This document shows positions 43,665 to 54,335 of a DNA stretch of 64,000 nucleotides, in pieces. A program made the translations under genes and the position numbers. The stretch comes from Pieris napi (taxonomy: Eukaryota; Arthropoda; Insecta; Lepidoptera; Pieridae). Position 1 is the stretch's first letter. Every line of letters starts with the position of its first letter. The stretch lies in contig NC_062245.1 in assembly GCF_905475465.1 (NCBI RefSeq), forward strand, positions 8,556,001 through 8,620,000, given 5' to 3'. A model generated the notes under the pieces. The model was not told the DNA's origin, searched no databases, and was given only the letters and a program-made list of their open reading frames with translations.

Positions 43665-44544
43665 CATGTTTTTTCAATACAATACAAAAAGTAAGATATA
43701 TAAAATAACGTATCCAATATCTCAGAACTAGTGTCAGTATCGCGTATCAGAAATCTCAATAGGATTTTCAAATAGAAGGGGCTTGACTCGATAACTAGCT
43801 TTCGATAAGAAATCCTACAAATCGAGATATCAGCACTTAATTAATTAACATTTAAGCGAATTTATTTCGACTTTCAACTAATTGTAATTAGTATAAATGG
43901 TTTTGTTTGGAATACGAATTTTAATTTTTAGAATTGTCGTGTAGCATGTAATTTTAATGTTTTTTTCTTATGGAATTCAATTTGTTATATTTTTATAGAT
44001 TATTATTTATTAACGACAATTGTATACAATTAACATTTAATCATCCCTGCTGTCGTGCGCACAACGTTTGAGATTATTAATTCCAAATTCAAATAATATT
44101 TTAAAAGAAGTGTAAAACTTTCGATGTCTCTTTTTGATATTGCAAAAATATCTACGTTTAATTATACTATGTTTCTGAATATAATAATGCCAGGATCGCA
44201 TCGGATAATTCAAACAAGGCCTATTGTGTTGATACACCTTAAGTTGCGTATCAGATAGGAAAAGTTTGAAACAAGAGAGAACTCATTTATCCACCTCAAT
44301 ACAAACTGCGATACAATCTTAATGCTACTGATCTAATGGAAATTGTAAACAGCTTGGGATACTTGACTTTATCTTATATATTGTATTATATAATCATAAA
44401 ACAGATTAATAAATACGACCTCATTACTAACCATTTAAAATTAGAACATGAAGATCTTTGCAATGTTTGTATGCATAACACAAGAATAACAACACATTTA
44501 ACAGCCTTAAGGCTGGAGATGTAACAAACCCCTGTTTGTGCGTT
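43665..44544. other. AT-rich stretch, no gene seen
   Basis: Only short chance ORFs. Confidence 0.45.
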
Positions 44545-44690
44545 AAAACCCCGACTGTACAATGGATGTTTTTATAACAGCATAACTTGATCGTAAAAGT
44601 TAACGTCGTGAGGAAACCGGCATGTCTTAGACCCAAATATCGACAATGGCTTACACTCACGACGGCACAAGGCCAATCATCATGCCTGAT
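44545..44690 (+). repeat. tRNA-derived SINE, copy 6 (decayed)
   Basis: 'ccccgactgtacaatggatg', 'cgtgaggaaaccggcatg', 'cttagacccaa'. Head and tail are lost. It lies tail-to-tail with copy 7. Confidence 0.75.
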
Positions 44691-44710
44691 TAAGATGAAA
44701 AAAAAATCTG

Positions 44711-44988
44711 TGGCGCTAAAACCTTCTTAGATCTGGGCCTCAGATTTCTGTACGTTTCATGGTCATTTGTAAATCTAATAAGCAAGTTGGTGATCAGCCT
44801 CCTGTGCCTGTCACACGCCGTCGACTTTTTGGGTCTAAGGCAAGCCGGTTTCCTCACGTTATTTCCTTCACAGTTCGAGCGAATGTTAAATGCGCACATA
44901 AAAAGAAAGTCCATTGGTGTACAGCTGGGAATTGAACCAACGACCTCAGGGGTGAGCATCGCACGAGAGCCACTAGGCTAACACTGCT
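44711..44988 (-). repeat. tRNA-derived SINE, copy 7
   Basis: Near full length on the minus strand, from the AGCAGTGTTAGCCTAGTGGC head to the tail 'aggttttagcgcca'-like end. The ORFs through it are by-products. Confidence 0.92.
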
Positions 44989-47883
44989 CTGTCTGATTAA
45001 GAAACATAATCAAATGCATGCAATCTGAGGAAAAAACCCATTAGAAGATAAAGGCAAAAGCGTAACTGCACTATTTAAACAATTTTGCCATAAATAATAT
45101 AAAATGCCGAAAACCACTCATAACATGAGTCAAATTATCAACGGCAATTTCTTCTACCAAAATCCTACAAAATGTCATAAAATAATGTAGTAGAAACGAG
45201 TGACCACTCTGGTTTATTTAGATTTTGACACAAAGGTTTTTTTATAAAACGTTGCCAAAAACAAAAGAAGACTATTTTGTTGTCTTTAAAGAGGTGATTC
45301 TAAGGGATAAATTTAATACTTAAACGACTGTCGAAATTGATGAATCTCTAAATAGTCTTTATTCAAATTTCTATTTAAATTTTCACTGGGTCTTATTGAC
45401 ACGATAAAGTGAATAAAAAAATTAACTCAAGGCGCATACTAAATAGACTTTAGACAATCACCTTAACAAAGCACCATTCGTTGTTTAATTAAACTCAAAT
45501 TAGTGTTGCCAATTAACGCGAACGTGTACGCAACATGCCGTGAGCTTATATGAAAACGTCCCTTATTCATATGCTAATAAAGTAGAATGTTCTGTGAATG
45601 AATTTCGTTCGACAAATGAGACGATCGCGCCCTCTTACAAATCGTCCGCATTAATATAAAACAAAAGATATTCTGCCTTCGACTAAAGAAGGTGTACGAA
45701 TAATATCGAAGGATGTTCAAGACATTGGTTAGTCAAGATAAACCCTTGAAATAATTAATTGAATTTGTTTCATTATTAAATCTTTTATATTTCAATTGTA
45801 ATAAATTCCTTATATTGCTGTATATGAAGTGGGGAGCCTGGGATACATATTAGTATGAAACCATTTTAAGGATGAAAAAAATTGATGTTTAATTAATTTC
45901 AAAAACAAGTTATCAGTTTGACCTATAGATATGCAATTGGATTTAAATATGAAAATTTAAGTAACTCTTCAACGTCAATAATCTTTTATATTTTTTTGAA
46001 GACACGGAAGTGGTATTGCTTCTAAATTCTCATTAAAAAAATATAACTACATACATATGTCGTAACAACTCTCGGCACGTAACTTGACAAGGTTTTGGGT
46101 GAGTGGACAAAGTTCAGACATGTAGTTTTAGTACTAAAAGTACTAAGCCGCTGCAGAGCATTTTTTCCAAGCTTATTCGACGGAGACTGCCCAGTGATAT
46201 GAATAGTTTCCCCTACATTTCGTAGTACGTATATTAATGAAGTAGATTCTTGTGTAGATTCTTAAATGGAGACTGTTGAATTACACCTTGAGGATACACT
46301 GGGTAATTGAATAGAAAAATTAAAACCCTACGAGTCTAGGCGTCGTAGAAAAACACTTCCAGCAGCCCATATACAGACTTCAGCCGATTTTAATACGTAT
46401 GTCAAGTTATGAACGCTGTCAAATATGTCAAAGTTTGACGTTGTAGAAAACGAACATAATTTTACTTGAAACTGGCATAAAGTTAAAACTATTGCCATAA
46501 TATTAAAAAAAAACATAAACAGAACTGTAATAGAGTGGGTACTTCATCACCAAGAACAATGTTTGAATGAAACTCCTTTAGAATTATAAAAAAGAAGTAT
46601 TATTTTCTTGTTTTGATTCCGCTTTTTAATACTAGGGAGTTCTGATGATATTTTTTTAACTGATTGTCTTTTTTAATTCAAAATAGAGCCCACAGTGCCT
46701 CAGTCCGATGTGTACAAATGTCGATATCTGTCGGAGTGATCCGGTAAAGGTGTGGAATGTTAATTAAAGACTGATCGACCTCACAGAGTCTCACCGGCTC
46801 ATTGCTGTCACGAACGATCACAGCTAACACAAACTTAGTTCTAATTCGATTTTCCAATTGACGGTTTTGACAATTGACATATTTTCTGTTAAGTCACGAT
46901 GAAAAGTCGTTTATTTGATTATACTTAAATTTTTACAATGTAAGTTTTGCAATTTTTCGGCCTTTGTGAGGGTTGTGCGGTACCGGGCGGAGTGCCTAAA
47001 CCGTACATGGAGGACACGGTCGAATTTCTAAAGACAAGCAGGAATTATAAAAAAATCCTATACTTGACGCTGGCTAATGCACAAATCGTATCAGAGCTAT
47101 TAAAAAAAAAAAGTTTTGCAATTATGTTCTTAATAAGTAATTCATTTTGCAACTAAATTAATTATATAAATATAATAATATTTAGAAAATTGCTTTTATT
47201 CGAGTTCTACATAATCACGTTTACATTAAGTCCATATTAACCATTAGTAACTACCTCCTTCAAATTCTTCCACTTCTTCATCATCGCCTTTATTTTCCAA
47301 TCCTTCAATCGTATTAATATGTGTAATTATAATTCGATTTACCATTGATTATACAAAGTTTCTAGAACGTGTCTATTAAAGATAATATCAAAATAATAAA
47401 CAGATAGCTTAAACAGAAACAAAGAACTAAAGGAGGGTGTTGTGGGGACGACACAATGCAAAAAGGCGCTAATTTCGCGAAACCAAAAAGTGGAAATGGT
47501 TATGCGTTGCAGCGCCAACGCGTTTGTCTCACGATAACGTGAGCTTACAATTAGTCGGGATGGCTTAATGCCGAAGTGATCCATATTTTTTATCGATAAA
47601 AATCCGAAGGATTGTTTGTATGAGTAAATACACATAAAAACAATCCTTCAATCATGAAAAACTCATAAAATATAATCTGTGGACCGATCTAGATGATTGG
47701 ATGTGTTGTTGTTGTAAATTTTGAATTGTTGAAGTGATTTCGTAGTTATTAATTATTATCGAGGTACATTCTTGTAATTTTCAAAACAATAAATTTATTA
47801 GATTTAACTATAACATGATAGTTGAAACTGTCAACGTCCGTAAAGTTTTCGTTAAAATATAAAAAAAAATAAAAAAAGGGTGC
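44989..47883. other. Long stretch without supported genes
   Basis: AT-rich. A GC-richer patch at 46685-46830 may be conserved noncoding sequence. A 12-bp hairpin (GAAGGATTGTTT and its complement) sits at 47606-47649. No transposase motif was found, although the interval lies between the inverted motifs. Confidence 0.4.
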
Positions 47884-47924
47884 GTGTACTTATGTACGCG
47901 CGTAAGAAGTTATACTTCTTTGGC
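47884..47924 (-). repeat. Inverted motif B (right copy)
   Basis: The minus strand reads GCCAAAGAAGTATAACTTCT then TACGCGCGTACATAAGTACA. It pairs with 43621-43664. Confidence 0.85.
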
Positions 47925-48105
47925 ATTATTAAAAATAGTTTTTGATTGCATGCAAATAATTAATTACAATTAAATAATCAAAGACTGGAAAAGGAGTCAT
48001 TAAAGTCAATAAAGTTCAGTTTACATTTGAAAAATTAATTAAATAAATATTTATTATTATTCTCTTCCATTAAACAAATAAAACACTATTTATCTTTAAA
48101 ACATT

Positions 48106-48111
48106 TTTATT
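48106..48111 (-). terminator. Polyadenylation signal AATAAA
   Basis: TTTATT on the plus strand, about 85 bases beyond the stop codon of the gene at 48196-49342. Confidence 0.5.
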
Positions 48112-48195
48112 TCATTATACTATTTATTTTTAAGTGACTGTCTTCATCAGAATTTCGGTTTGTAATTTTAAATTAATCATTACTTGGTTGTGCAT

Positions 48196-49342
48196 CTACG
48201 AGGCTTCTCCAAAACTAAAACTACTACTTGCTTTCTGCAACAAATAAGAGAATATTAATTTAAGCTCTGTCCATGCAAAACTTAAATTTTTTTATAATTC
48301 ATATTATAAATTTTTTAACACATTTATATTAATATAATTATATAAATGTGTTAATAATATAATTTGTAGCACATGCTACAGACCTGGATAGCAACTTTCT
48401 TTTATTCTATTTAGAGATAGAGATAATTTAAATATAATACCGGTGTCTTCCTTGTAGGTTTCTTTGGAGTTGTTTGGGGATTCTTGTTGTTCAGTTCGAC
48501 ATGATTTTCTTTAACCTTTCTTTAATCCTACAAAATAATGAAATTGTTAAGTTATGTTGTCACTGTTGTGCACACCTTTGTTTGGCTTTTTTAGTATTCA
48601 AGTTATGTCAAAACTGATTTATTACCTTGTCATTGTTGGCTTTTGGGATATCAATTGTTTCCAAAATGATTTTATTTGTAATATCCTGAAATATATAAAT
48701 AACATCTATTAATTTAAGTATCATGGTGAGTGGTTCGCACTCAGGTATTAAGGTGTATTATACCCACTGTCCATTATAAGTGGGAATGGGCTCACTTCTG
48801 GCTGGACAGAGTTTCGGTACTACAAGTGCAACATGGATGTTTTGAGGTATTACAATATCTCTAACTACCTGTAGGGGAATAAAGTACTGTTGTGAGCATA
48901 TGCCTATGCTTGAAAGGTTGAACCTTGAACATCACCATACATCATATTTATAATTAACATTCCTACCTCGACACCATCACAATCAAATTCATTGAAATCT
49001 ACTTCAAACCGTTGCGGTATCATCTCTGCCATATCCATTGTGTCTCGAGAAGGTGATGGTGGCTTTGTTCCACCTCCAGTTTTAGATGTTTCACAGCGAT
49101 AAGATGACAACTCTTTTTTTGTATTCAATTTAGTGCACTTCCACTGATTCATCAATTGTTTTTTGTCTCTTGTCCTTAAATTTGCTAGATTTAATCTGAA
49201 AAATTACATGTTTTGATTAAATAATGTGGTCATTTTTTTGAGATGCAGGTACTTATTAAAATGTTTACTTCTCTGTTATATCGCTCCAAGCCTTCATTTT
49301 CTCCTTATTAGTATTCGTGCTTAAATCTTTGTTCTCAATTAT
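48196..49342 (-). CDS. Myb/SANT-like (zeste/MSANTD-type) DNA-binding protein, spliced, 5' incomplete
   Basis: Five exons fit on the minus strand: about 49342-49269, 49195-48967, 48685-48626, 48515-48441 and 48234-48196 (TAG). Every intron is GT...AG and the frame is kept across all junctions. The first two exons join to read KAWSDITEKLNLANLRTRDK then KQLMNQWKCTKLNTKKELSS and KTGGGTKPP. These are helices 2-3 and the linker of the zeste/MSANTD-type Myb/SANT-like domain (W...I...N...R...QL...W...LK, then K-T-G-G-G-P). The C-terminal part is acidic, then Lys/Pro-rich, and ends ASSSFSFGEAS. It is probably a nuclear DNA-binding factor. Helix 1 and the start codon are missing: an in-frame TAA lies at 49345-49343, so another 5' exon or decay must be assumed. 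Such genes occur both as host genes and as partners of PIF/Harbinger-type transposons. Confidence 0.72.
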
Positions 49343-49743
49343 TTATATATAGAATATTTCTAAAACGTTGCTGTAACAAACGCAATAAACATAAGCAATG
49401 AATAATGGTTCATGTTTCAGTTTTAATCAACAATAATACTCGATAATACCTACGGATAGTTAACCTCAATTGTATTGAAGCACTCAGGAAGGTTGGCACA
49501 GTTTTTTCACAAATATTTTATCATATTAATTAGTTTTGATTTAGATATTAAATTTAAATCACTTCTGATTATAATTCAGACGCACATATAAAATTCGCAC
49601 TTGTATAATGAAAATAACTAGATACATAGATAATCTTTTATTTTAAACAATAATTCAAACTCCTATATTTGTTTAAAAGGTAAATGTCAATGTCAGATGT
49701 CAATTGTCATGGATATTCAAAATTCTTGTTAAGCTGCTAAGCT

Positions 49744-49786
49744 AAGAAATAGAATATGCGTGAAGTTAGCTTATATTCTATTTCTT
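49744..49786. repeat. Short hairpin (14-bp stem)
   Basis: AAGAAATAGAATAT, 15-base loop, then the exact complement. It lies just inside motif A. Confidence 0.75.
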
Positions 49787-49799
49787 TTGTAGATTGCGC

Positions 49800-49905
49800 A
49801 CGCTATAATCACACTCCGAATTTTGTGTCATAGGTGCGCGCGCATCGTAAAATTTCACTCTCATCAAATTTTCATAACGCGCCTAAAGAAGTATAACTTC
49901 AAAAA
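49800..49905 (+). repeat. Inverted motif A (right copy)
   Basis: 'gtgcgcgcgcatcgtaaaat', 'cactctcatcaaattttcat', 'aacgcgcctaaagaagtata', 'acttcaaaaa'. Inverse of 43293-43405. Confidence 0.8.
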
Positions 49906-50009
49906 TATGTAGTAATTTATTTATACAACCTATTTCATAATAATCCAGTGTCGCTACAACCCTATATAGGTTTTGACCTCAAGTGAACTTCAGCCTTCTG
50001 TCTGACATA

Positions 50010-50177
50010 TGTAGATTTTTGGATTTGAGACATGCCAGTTTCCTCGCAATGGTTACTTCACCGTACGAAGGAGTGTTAGATGATCACATAAACAGAAAGT
50101 ACATTGGTGCTCAGCCGGGGATTAGAGCCTGGAATCAGGGATGAGAGTCGCACGCTAAATCTATTAGGCCAACACTG
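50010..50177 (-). repeat. tRNA-derived SINE, copy 8 (3' truncated)
   Basis: The minus strand begins with the head CCAGTGTTGGCCTAATAG and continues to 'gaaactggcatgtctcaa'. The 3' third is missing. Confidence 0.88.
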
Positions 50178-50506
50178 GTTTATACAATTTATTTACATAT
50201 TTTGTATTCTACGACTGTTAGATTATGCATAACACTATCCAGGCACAATTAGACGCGACTTGGCGGCTATAATCGTTAATGTTTAGCACCGTCCACATAT
50301 TTCTGTACCTTGTGCCATTTGCCTTGCACTTTGATACATCCAGATCTTTTGAAGTTTGCTGCTTTCCTAAAAAGAAAAAAAAATTGTAACAAAAAAAATA
50401 ACATTTTCAGAAACACATAATTTGTATTTTTTTAAACCGTTTATATATTATTCACCGTTATTTAATAAGATAAAAAAACTTTAGAGGTGTCAAGGGACAC
50501 CCGGAT

Positions 50507-50792
50507 GGAACGAAATTCCTTTCGATTAATTTATATGTTAATTGGTATCATAACAGTATGATAGATTTTCTCGACACCAATCTTACGACGAAAAAAAAAG
50601 CCCACATCACGAGGTGTTCCCAGGCGGTCACCCATCCAAGTACTGACCTCGCCCGACGTTGCTTAACTTCGGTGATCGGACGAGAACCGGTGGATTACAA
50701 TAGCAAATAGCAAAAAAGTGTCGTGACAACTTTTCGTAAGAATTTATTCCGTCTAGCCCCCTTTCACAACGCGCGATAAGGAACTTCGTTCC
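50507..50792. mobile_element. Inverted-repeat-flanked unit carrying a 5S rRNA fragment
   Basis: GGAACGAAATTCCTTTCG (50507-50524) matches the complement of 50774-50792 with two differences. An inner pair, CTTACGACGAAAA near 50582-50594 and TTTTCGTAAG at 50731-50740, follows in correct mirror order. The 5S-like sequence fills most of the centre. This looks like a foldback or MITE-like unit that picked up a 5S sequence, or a 5S retrocopy that landed between old inverted repeats. Confidence 0.5.
50598..50693 (-). pseudogene. 5S rRNA, truncated at the 5' end
   Basis: The minus strand reads CCACCGGTTCTCGTCCGATC, ACCGAAGTTAAGCAACGTCG, GGCGAGGTCAGTACTTGGAT, GGGTGACCGCCTGGGAACAC, then CTCGTGATGTGGGC and a T run. 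This covers about 95 of 120 nucleotides, including the box A/IE/box C internal promoter region and the T-run terminator. The first 25 or so bases that pair with the 3' end are absent. It may still bind TFIIIA/TFIIIC, but cannot give a normal 5S rRNA. Confidence 0.9.
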
Positions 50793-51058
50793 AAAAATAT
50801 ATATTTCGTATTACATAGGCTCCACCAACACTAGAATGTCGGGGCTATTGAACTCCTTGAAGACGACAAAACCATTTGAACTAGTGAATTAGTGTAAGTG
50901 CACGTTAGTCTTAAGTGCTAAACAGTGGTAAGTGAAAAAAAATAAAACACAAGAACAGAGTGTCTTAAATTACTTATTAGTCTTAACCAAGGCTAGATCC
51001 TAATTTTCAATAATGCCTTAGTAAAGACACATGTATTAAATATATATATAATATATAT

Positions 51059-51373
51059 GTTAACGTAAAATTGTAAACACCGTTAGATTGTAATCTATCT
51101 CGCGAGATTATAAACTGTCGAAAGATTGTGAACCTCAGCTACTGCTTACAATTTAACTTATTATTATTCGGTAGATTGTACTACACTAACTTAGTTATCA
51201 TTCAAACTTCTTTGGTCAATTACAGATTAATTTTACTTCCCAACAATTTCATATAACTACCGAATAATAATACTTTAAATTGTAAGCAGTTCGTTGAGGT
51301 TCACAATCTTTCGACAGTTTACAATCTCGCGAGATATATTACAATCTAACGGTGTTTACAATTTTACAGTGAC
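51059..51373. mobile_element. MITE family A, copy 2
   Basis: 315 bp, GTTAACG...GTGAC, again in a (TA)n context (AATATATAT on the left, ATATATATATAT on the right). A handful of differences from the copy at 6028. Confidence 0.93.
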
Positions 51374-51734
51374 ATATATATATATCGTATGTTAATTTTG
51401 TACGCATTATTAGGATAATAGAAGGGACAAATAGTAGAACAGTTACAGCTCGATACATATGAAATTATATCTCCATTTACTAACATTAATATTACGGCAA
51501 AACCCACCTAATTACTGTAAAGAGACTAAAGTATAGCGACATGTAACTCATTAACTTGGCACATATCGACGGGGCTGATTTCTCCTGGGCGCATCTACAC
51601 TTTGATGCTCAACGTGTACTCTTATTAACTTTAGGCTGCGAAGTGAGCGGTTGTAACTATATTGCATTTATTTCTAATAGAATACCATGCATTTTTGCAG
51701 TAAATTTAAATTTAGAACCATTATTTTTTTACTT

Positions 51735-51885
51735 TTTTTATAGAATAGGGGCAAAAAGCTCAACTGATTAAGTGATACTTAAGTGATATCGCTGCCCATA
51801 GACACTCACGTTGGCCAGAGGGTGATGCCGTCCTTTTAAGAATTGATACGCTCTTTTCTTGAAGGACCCTAAGTCGAATTGGTAA
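51735..51885 (-). repeat. LINE 3'-end fragment ('KGRQRTCEP' family)
   Basis: Minus strand of 'gatatcgctgcccatagaca', 'ctcacgttggccagaggg', 'ccttttaagaattgatacgc', 'gaccctaagtcgaattgg'. Includes part of the coding end. Confidence 0.8.
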
Positions 51886-54267
51886 TTCATAAATGTAGAT
51901 TATACCTACATGAATTAATTAATGACAATTACTTTTAAAATTCGAACGAAGAATTTACGAATCATCTGAAAACCTATAACATTGGCGCTGTTTCTTGATT
52001 TTATAATAAACTTTAGGTACCTACTAAACATAATACATAACAGGATTATATTTCGGAGACATAAAATAAATTAATAAATCTAATTCATAAACCTTTTGAT
52101 AAGATTAGAATAGTAACTTAAGATATAGTTATTTATGTTTTTTGTGGTCGATGTTCGGACATATTTAAATTAATATATTTTTCCTTCACATGATTACTGC
52201 ATTCTTTAAAAAAATGTAGGCGTTCAAACCTGACAAACTATTGTACACAGAAGTAAAAAGATCTAAATCTAATCACAAAACGCTTTCTTCATAGCCATCT
52301 AAATAGCTTCGTTCAAATATATGAATAATCTTAAACAAAACCCATTTTCGTATCTTAACAAAAACTTCTTCATATTTTTACTTTATCGTCCAATTTTCTC
52401 AATCCTTTTATTACATCATTTTATAATAATATAAACAACTTTTGAATATAACGTAAAAGATATTTAACTGGCTTCATAAAGAAGGAGTTTATCAATTCAA
52501 CCAACAATTTGTTACTGTTTAAAAATCAAAAACAGTGTCTTTATATATTATAAGCTAATTAGTCATTATTACTTATTGCTCATTTATAGATAGTCAAATC
52601 AACTTAACGCATAAACTAGTAGAAAAAACTATTCCGTATGTTATAAATATTCTAATTGAATAATTTTATTTGCTGATAATTTCGTCTTTCACTCGGAGCC
52701 CAAGCAAAATAAAAGCAAATGTAGAGAAAAAATCTCACGCTAACATTGATTAAATTACACTCTTTATCTCCTCAAATCACTGCCGTAAAGGAAAATAAGC
52801 TGAAAAATACAAGGGCCCCGCGTTGGGCGCCAAAACATCGCCTATTAAATATTCATACACCGTAAAAAGTTCCGGAAAGATCCGTTGAAACTCATCAAAT
52901 TACAAGTTGCTCCAGTTATCAGCGAGGGAGAAAATACATCGAAAAATGAAGATGTTTTCCTATTAATACATTGTTTAAACAGGCCCGGGGTATTCTTATT
53001 CATCGTTGTGCTGTTGAGGATTATTAAATTTTAATATGATTCTCTCATTGTCTCTGCTTCAATAGGTCATGCTTATCCCTGAGTTCTATGCTCTTTAATA
53101 CATAATTGAATAAATAGCTTTCAAAGCTGTCAAAAGTATATCTGAAGGAATGTGACTGAGACAGAATACAATAAATTTTAATTGATAAAGTCAGAGCTGT
53201 CATTAAACTATCTGAACGACCGGCGCCGTCGACCGCTCGAGGCGAACTGACAAACTTTTAATTTCTTCACCACAGACATTGACGTAGACGATTGCGATTG
53301 GCGGGAAAGTTACACAGATAAAGACAAGTTTTTGAATGTAGAATCTAATGGGTGCACTTGGACTTAAGGGTCGTTTAACCCTTCAACTATCTTCATGCGA
53401 CATCTTGATGGAGACGATTATGCCTACTTTACGACGATTTATTGGTAATTTGGTAGACTTGAGCATCATATTATGTAATTTGGTTAGCTTTCACCAACCT
53501 ATTGAGAGCTATTAGACAAAATATGTTAGCCATATAAGTACTTAGAACTTGTGAGTCACATCTTTGACACAACACAAAGGAAATACAATATTCCCTCGAT
53601 GGCCATGAAGATTAATAAGCTTAAAACGCTGATATAACCAACGTTATCAAGGCATATGAAAAAAGCCAGGCTATTAGGGAGTCAGCGAATCGGCCTAATG
53701 ACAGGAGTTAGACGCTAAACAATGTTTTAATGCCGCAACTCCCTTACGTGGTCGTGAATGGTGGACGTATTTGTTTAGGACAAGCAAACGGGCGGCCGTT
53801 TAGGTGACCCTTTAAGGCGACGGTTTAAGTTATAAAAGGTCGAGATGGATTCTTTGTTGAGGCTTAAGGTAGCGCTTATTGTTCTTAAGTTACAATGGTA
53901 GTAACAATGCGTCAAAACTAACGTTCTGTAAAAACGTACGTCTCAAATTGTTCCAGTATCAAGTTTATTTGAAAAGTGACACGAGAGCGATAAGGACAAA
54001 TCATTCAATTGTCTATTTGAGAAAGTTTTATGAATGAGGGCATTATAGTGAAACTTTAGTATTCGTTTTTAGTAAAAACATTCTGTTTTACATCAGAAAC
54101 AAACACATAAATAAAGTAATAATAAAATGTGTACTACGGTGAATGTTCTGAAGAATTGTTTGGGTTGATCCCTCCTCTTTTGCGAACTAGTGAACTGTGG
54201 AATCGGGTCTTGCCTGAGCGATACGACCTCCAACTATTCAAAGTTAGAGTGTACTCCTCCCTCAAAA
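51886..54267. other. Long stretch without supported genes
   Basis: AT-rich. GC-richer blocks at 52790-53000 and 53215-53320 (the latter with GGCGGGAAA) may be regulatory. TATAAAAG at 53831 has no clear initiator. No coding gene is supported. Confidence 0.4.
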
Positions 54268-54335
54268 GCCGGCAAAGCACCCACTAAAATTGGGTGCCCA
54301 TGGGCAGCGAGGACTGCCCTTGTTTGCCTATTATT
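54268..54335 (+). repeat. LINE 3'-end fragment ('KGRQRTCEP' family), weak
   Basis: 'ccggcaaagcaccc', 'gtgcccatgggcagc', 'cccttgtttgcctattatt'. Decayed. Confidence 0.5.

Noticed and set aside
50598..50693. Working 5S rRNA gene
   Set aside because: The first 25 or so nucleotides, needed for helix I, are missing or replaced.
53831..53840. TATA box TATAAAAGGT
   Set aside because: No initiator at the right distance and no downstream ORF or conserved block.
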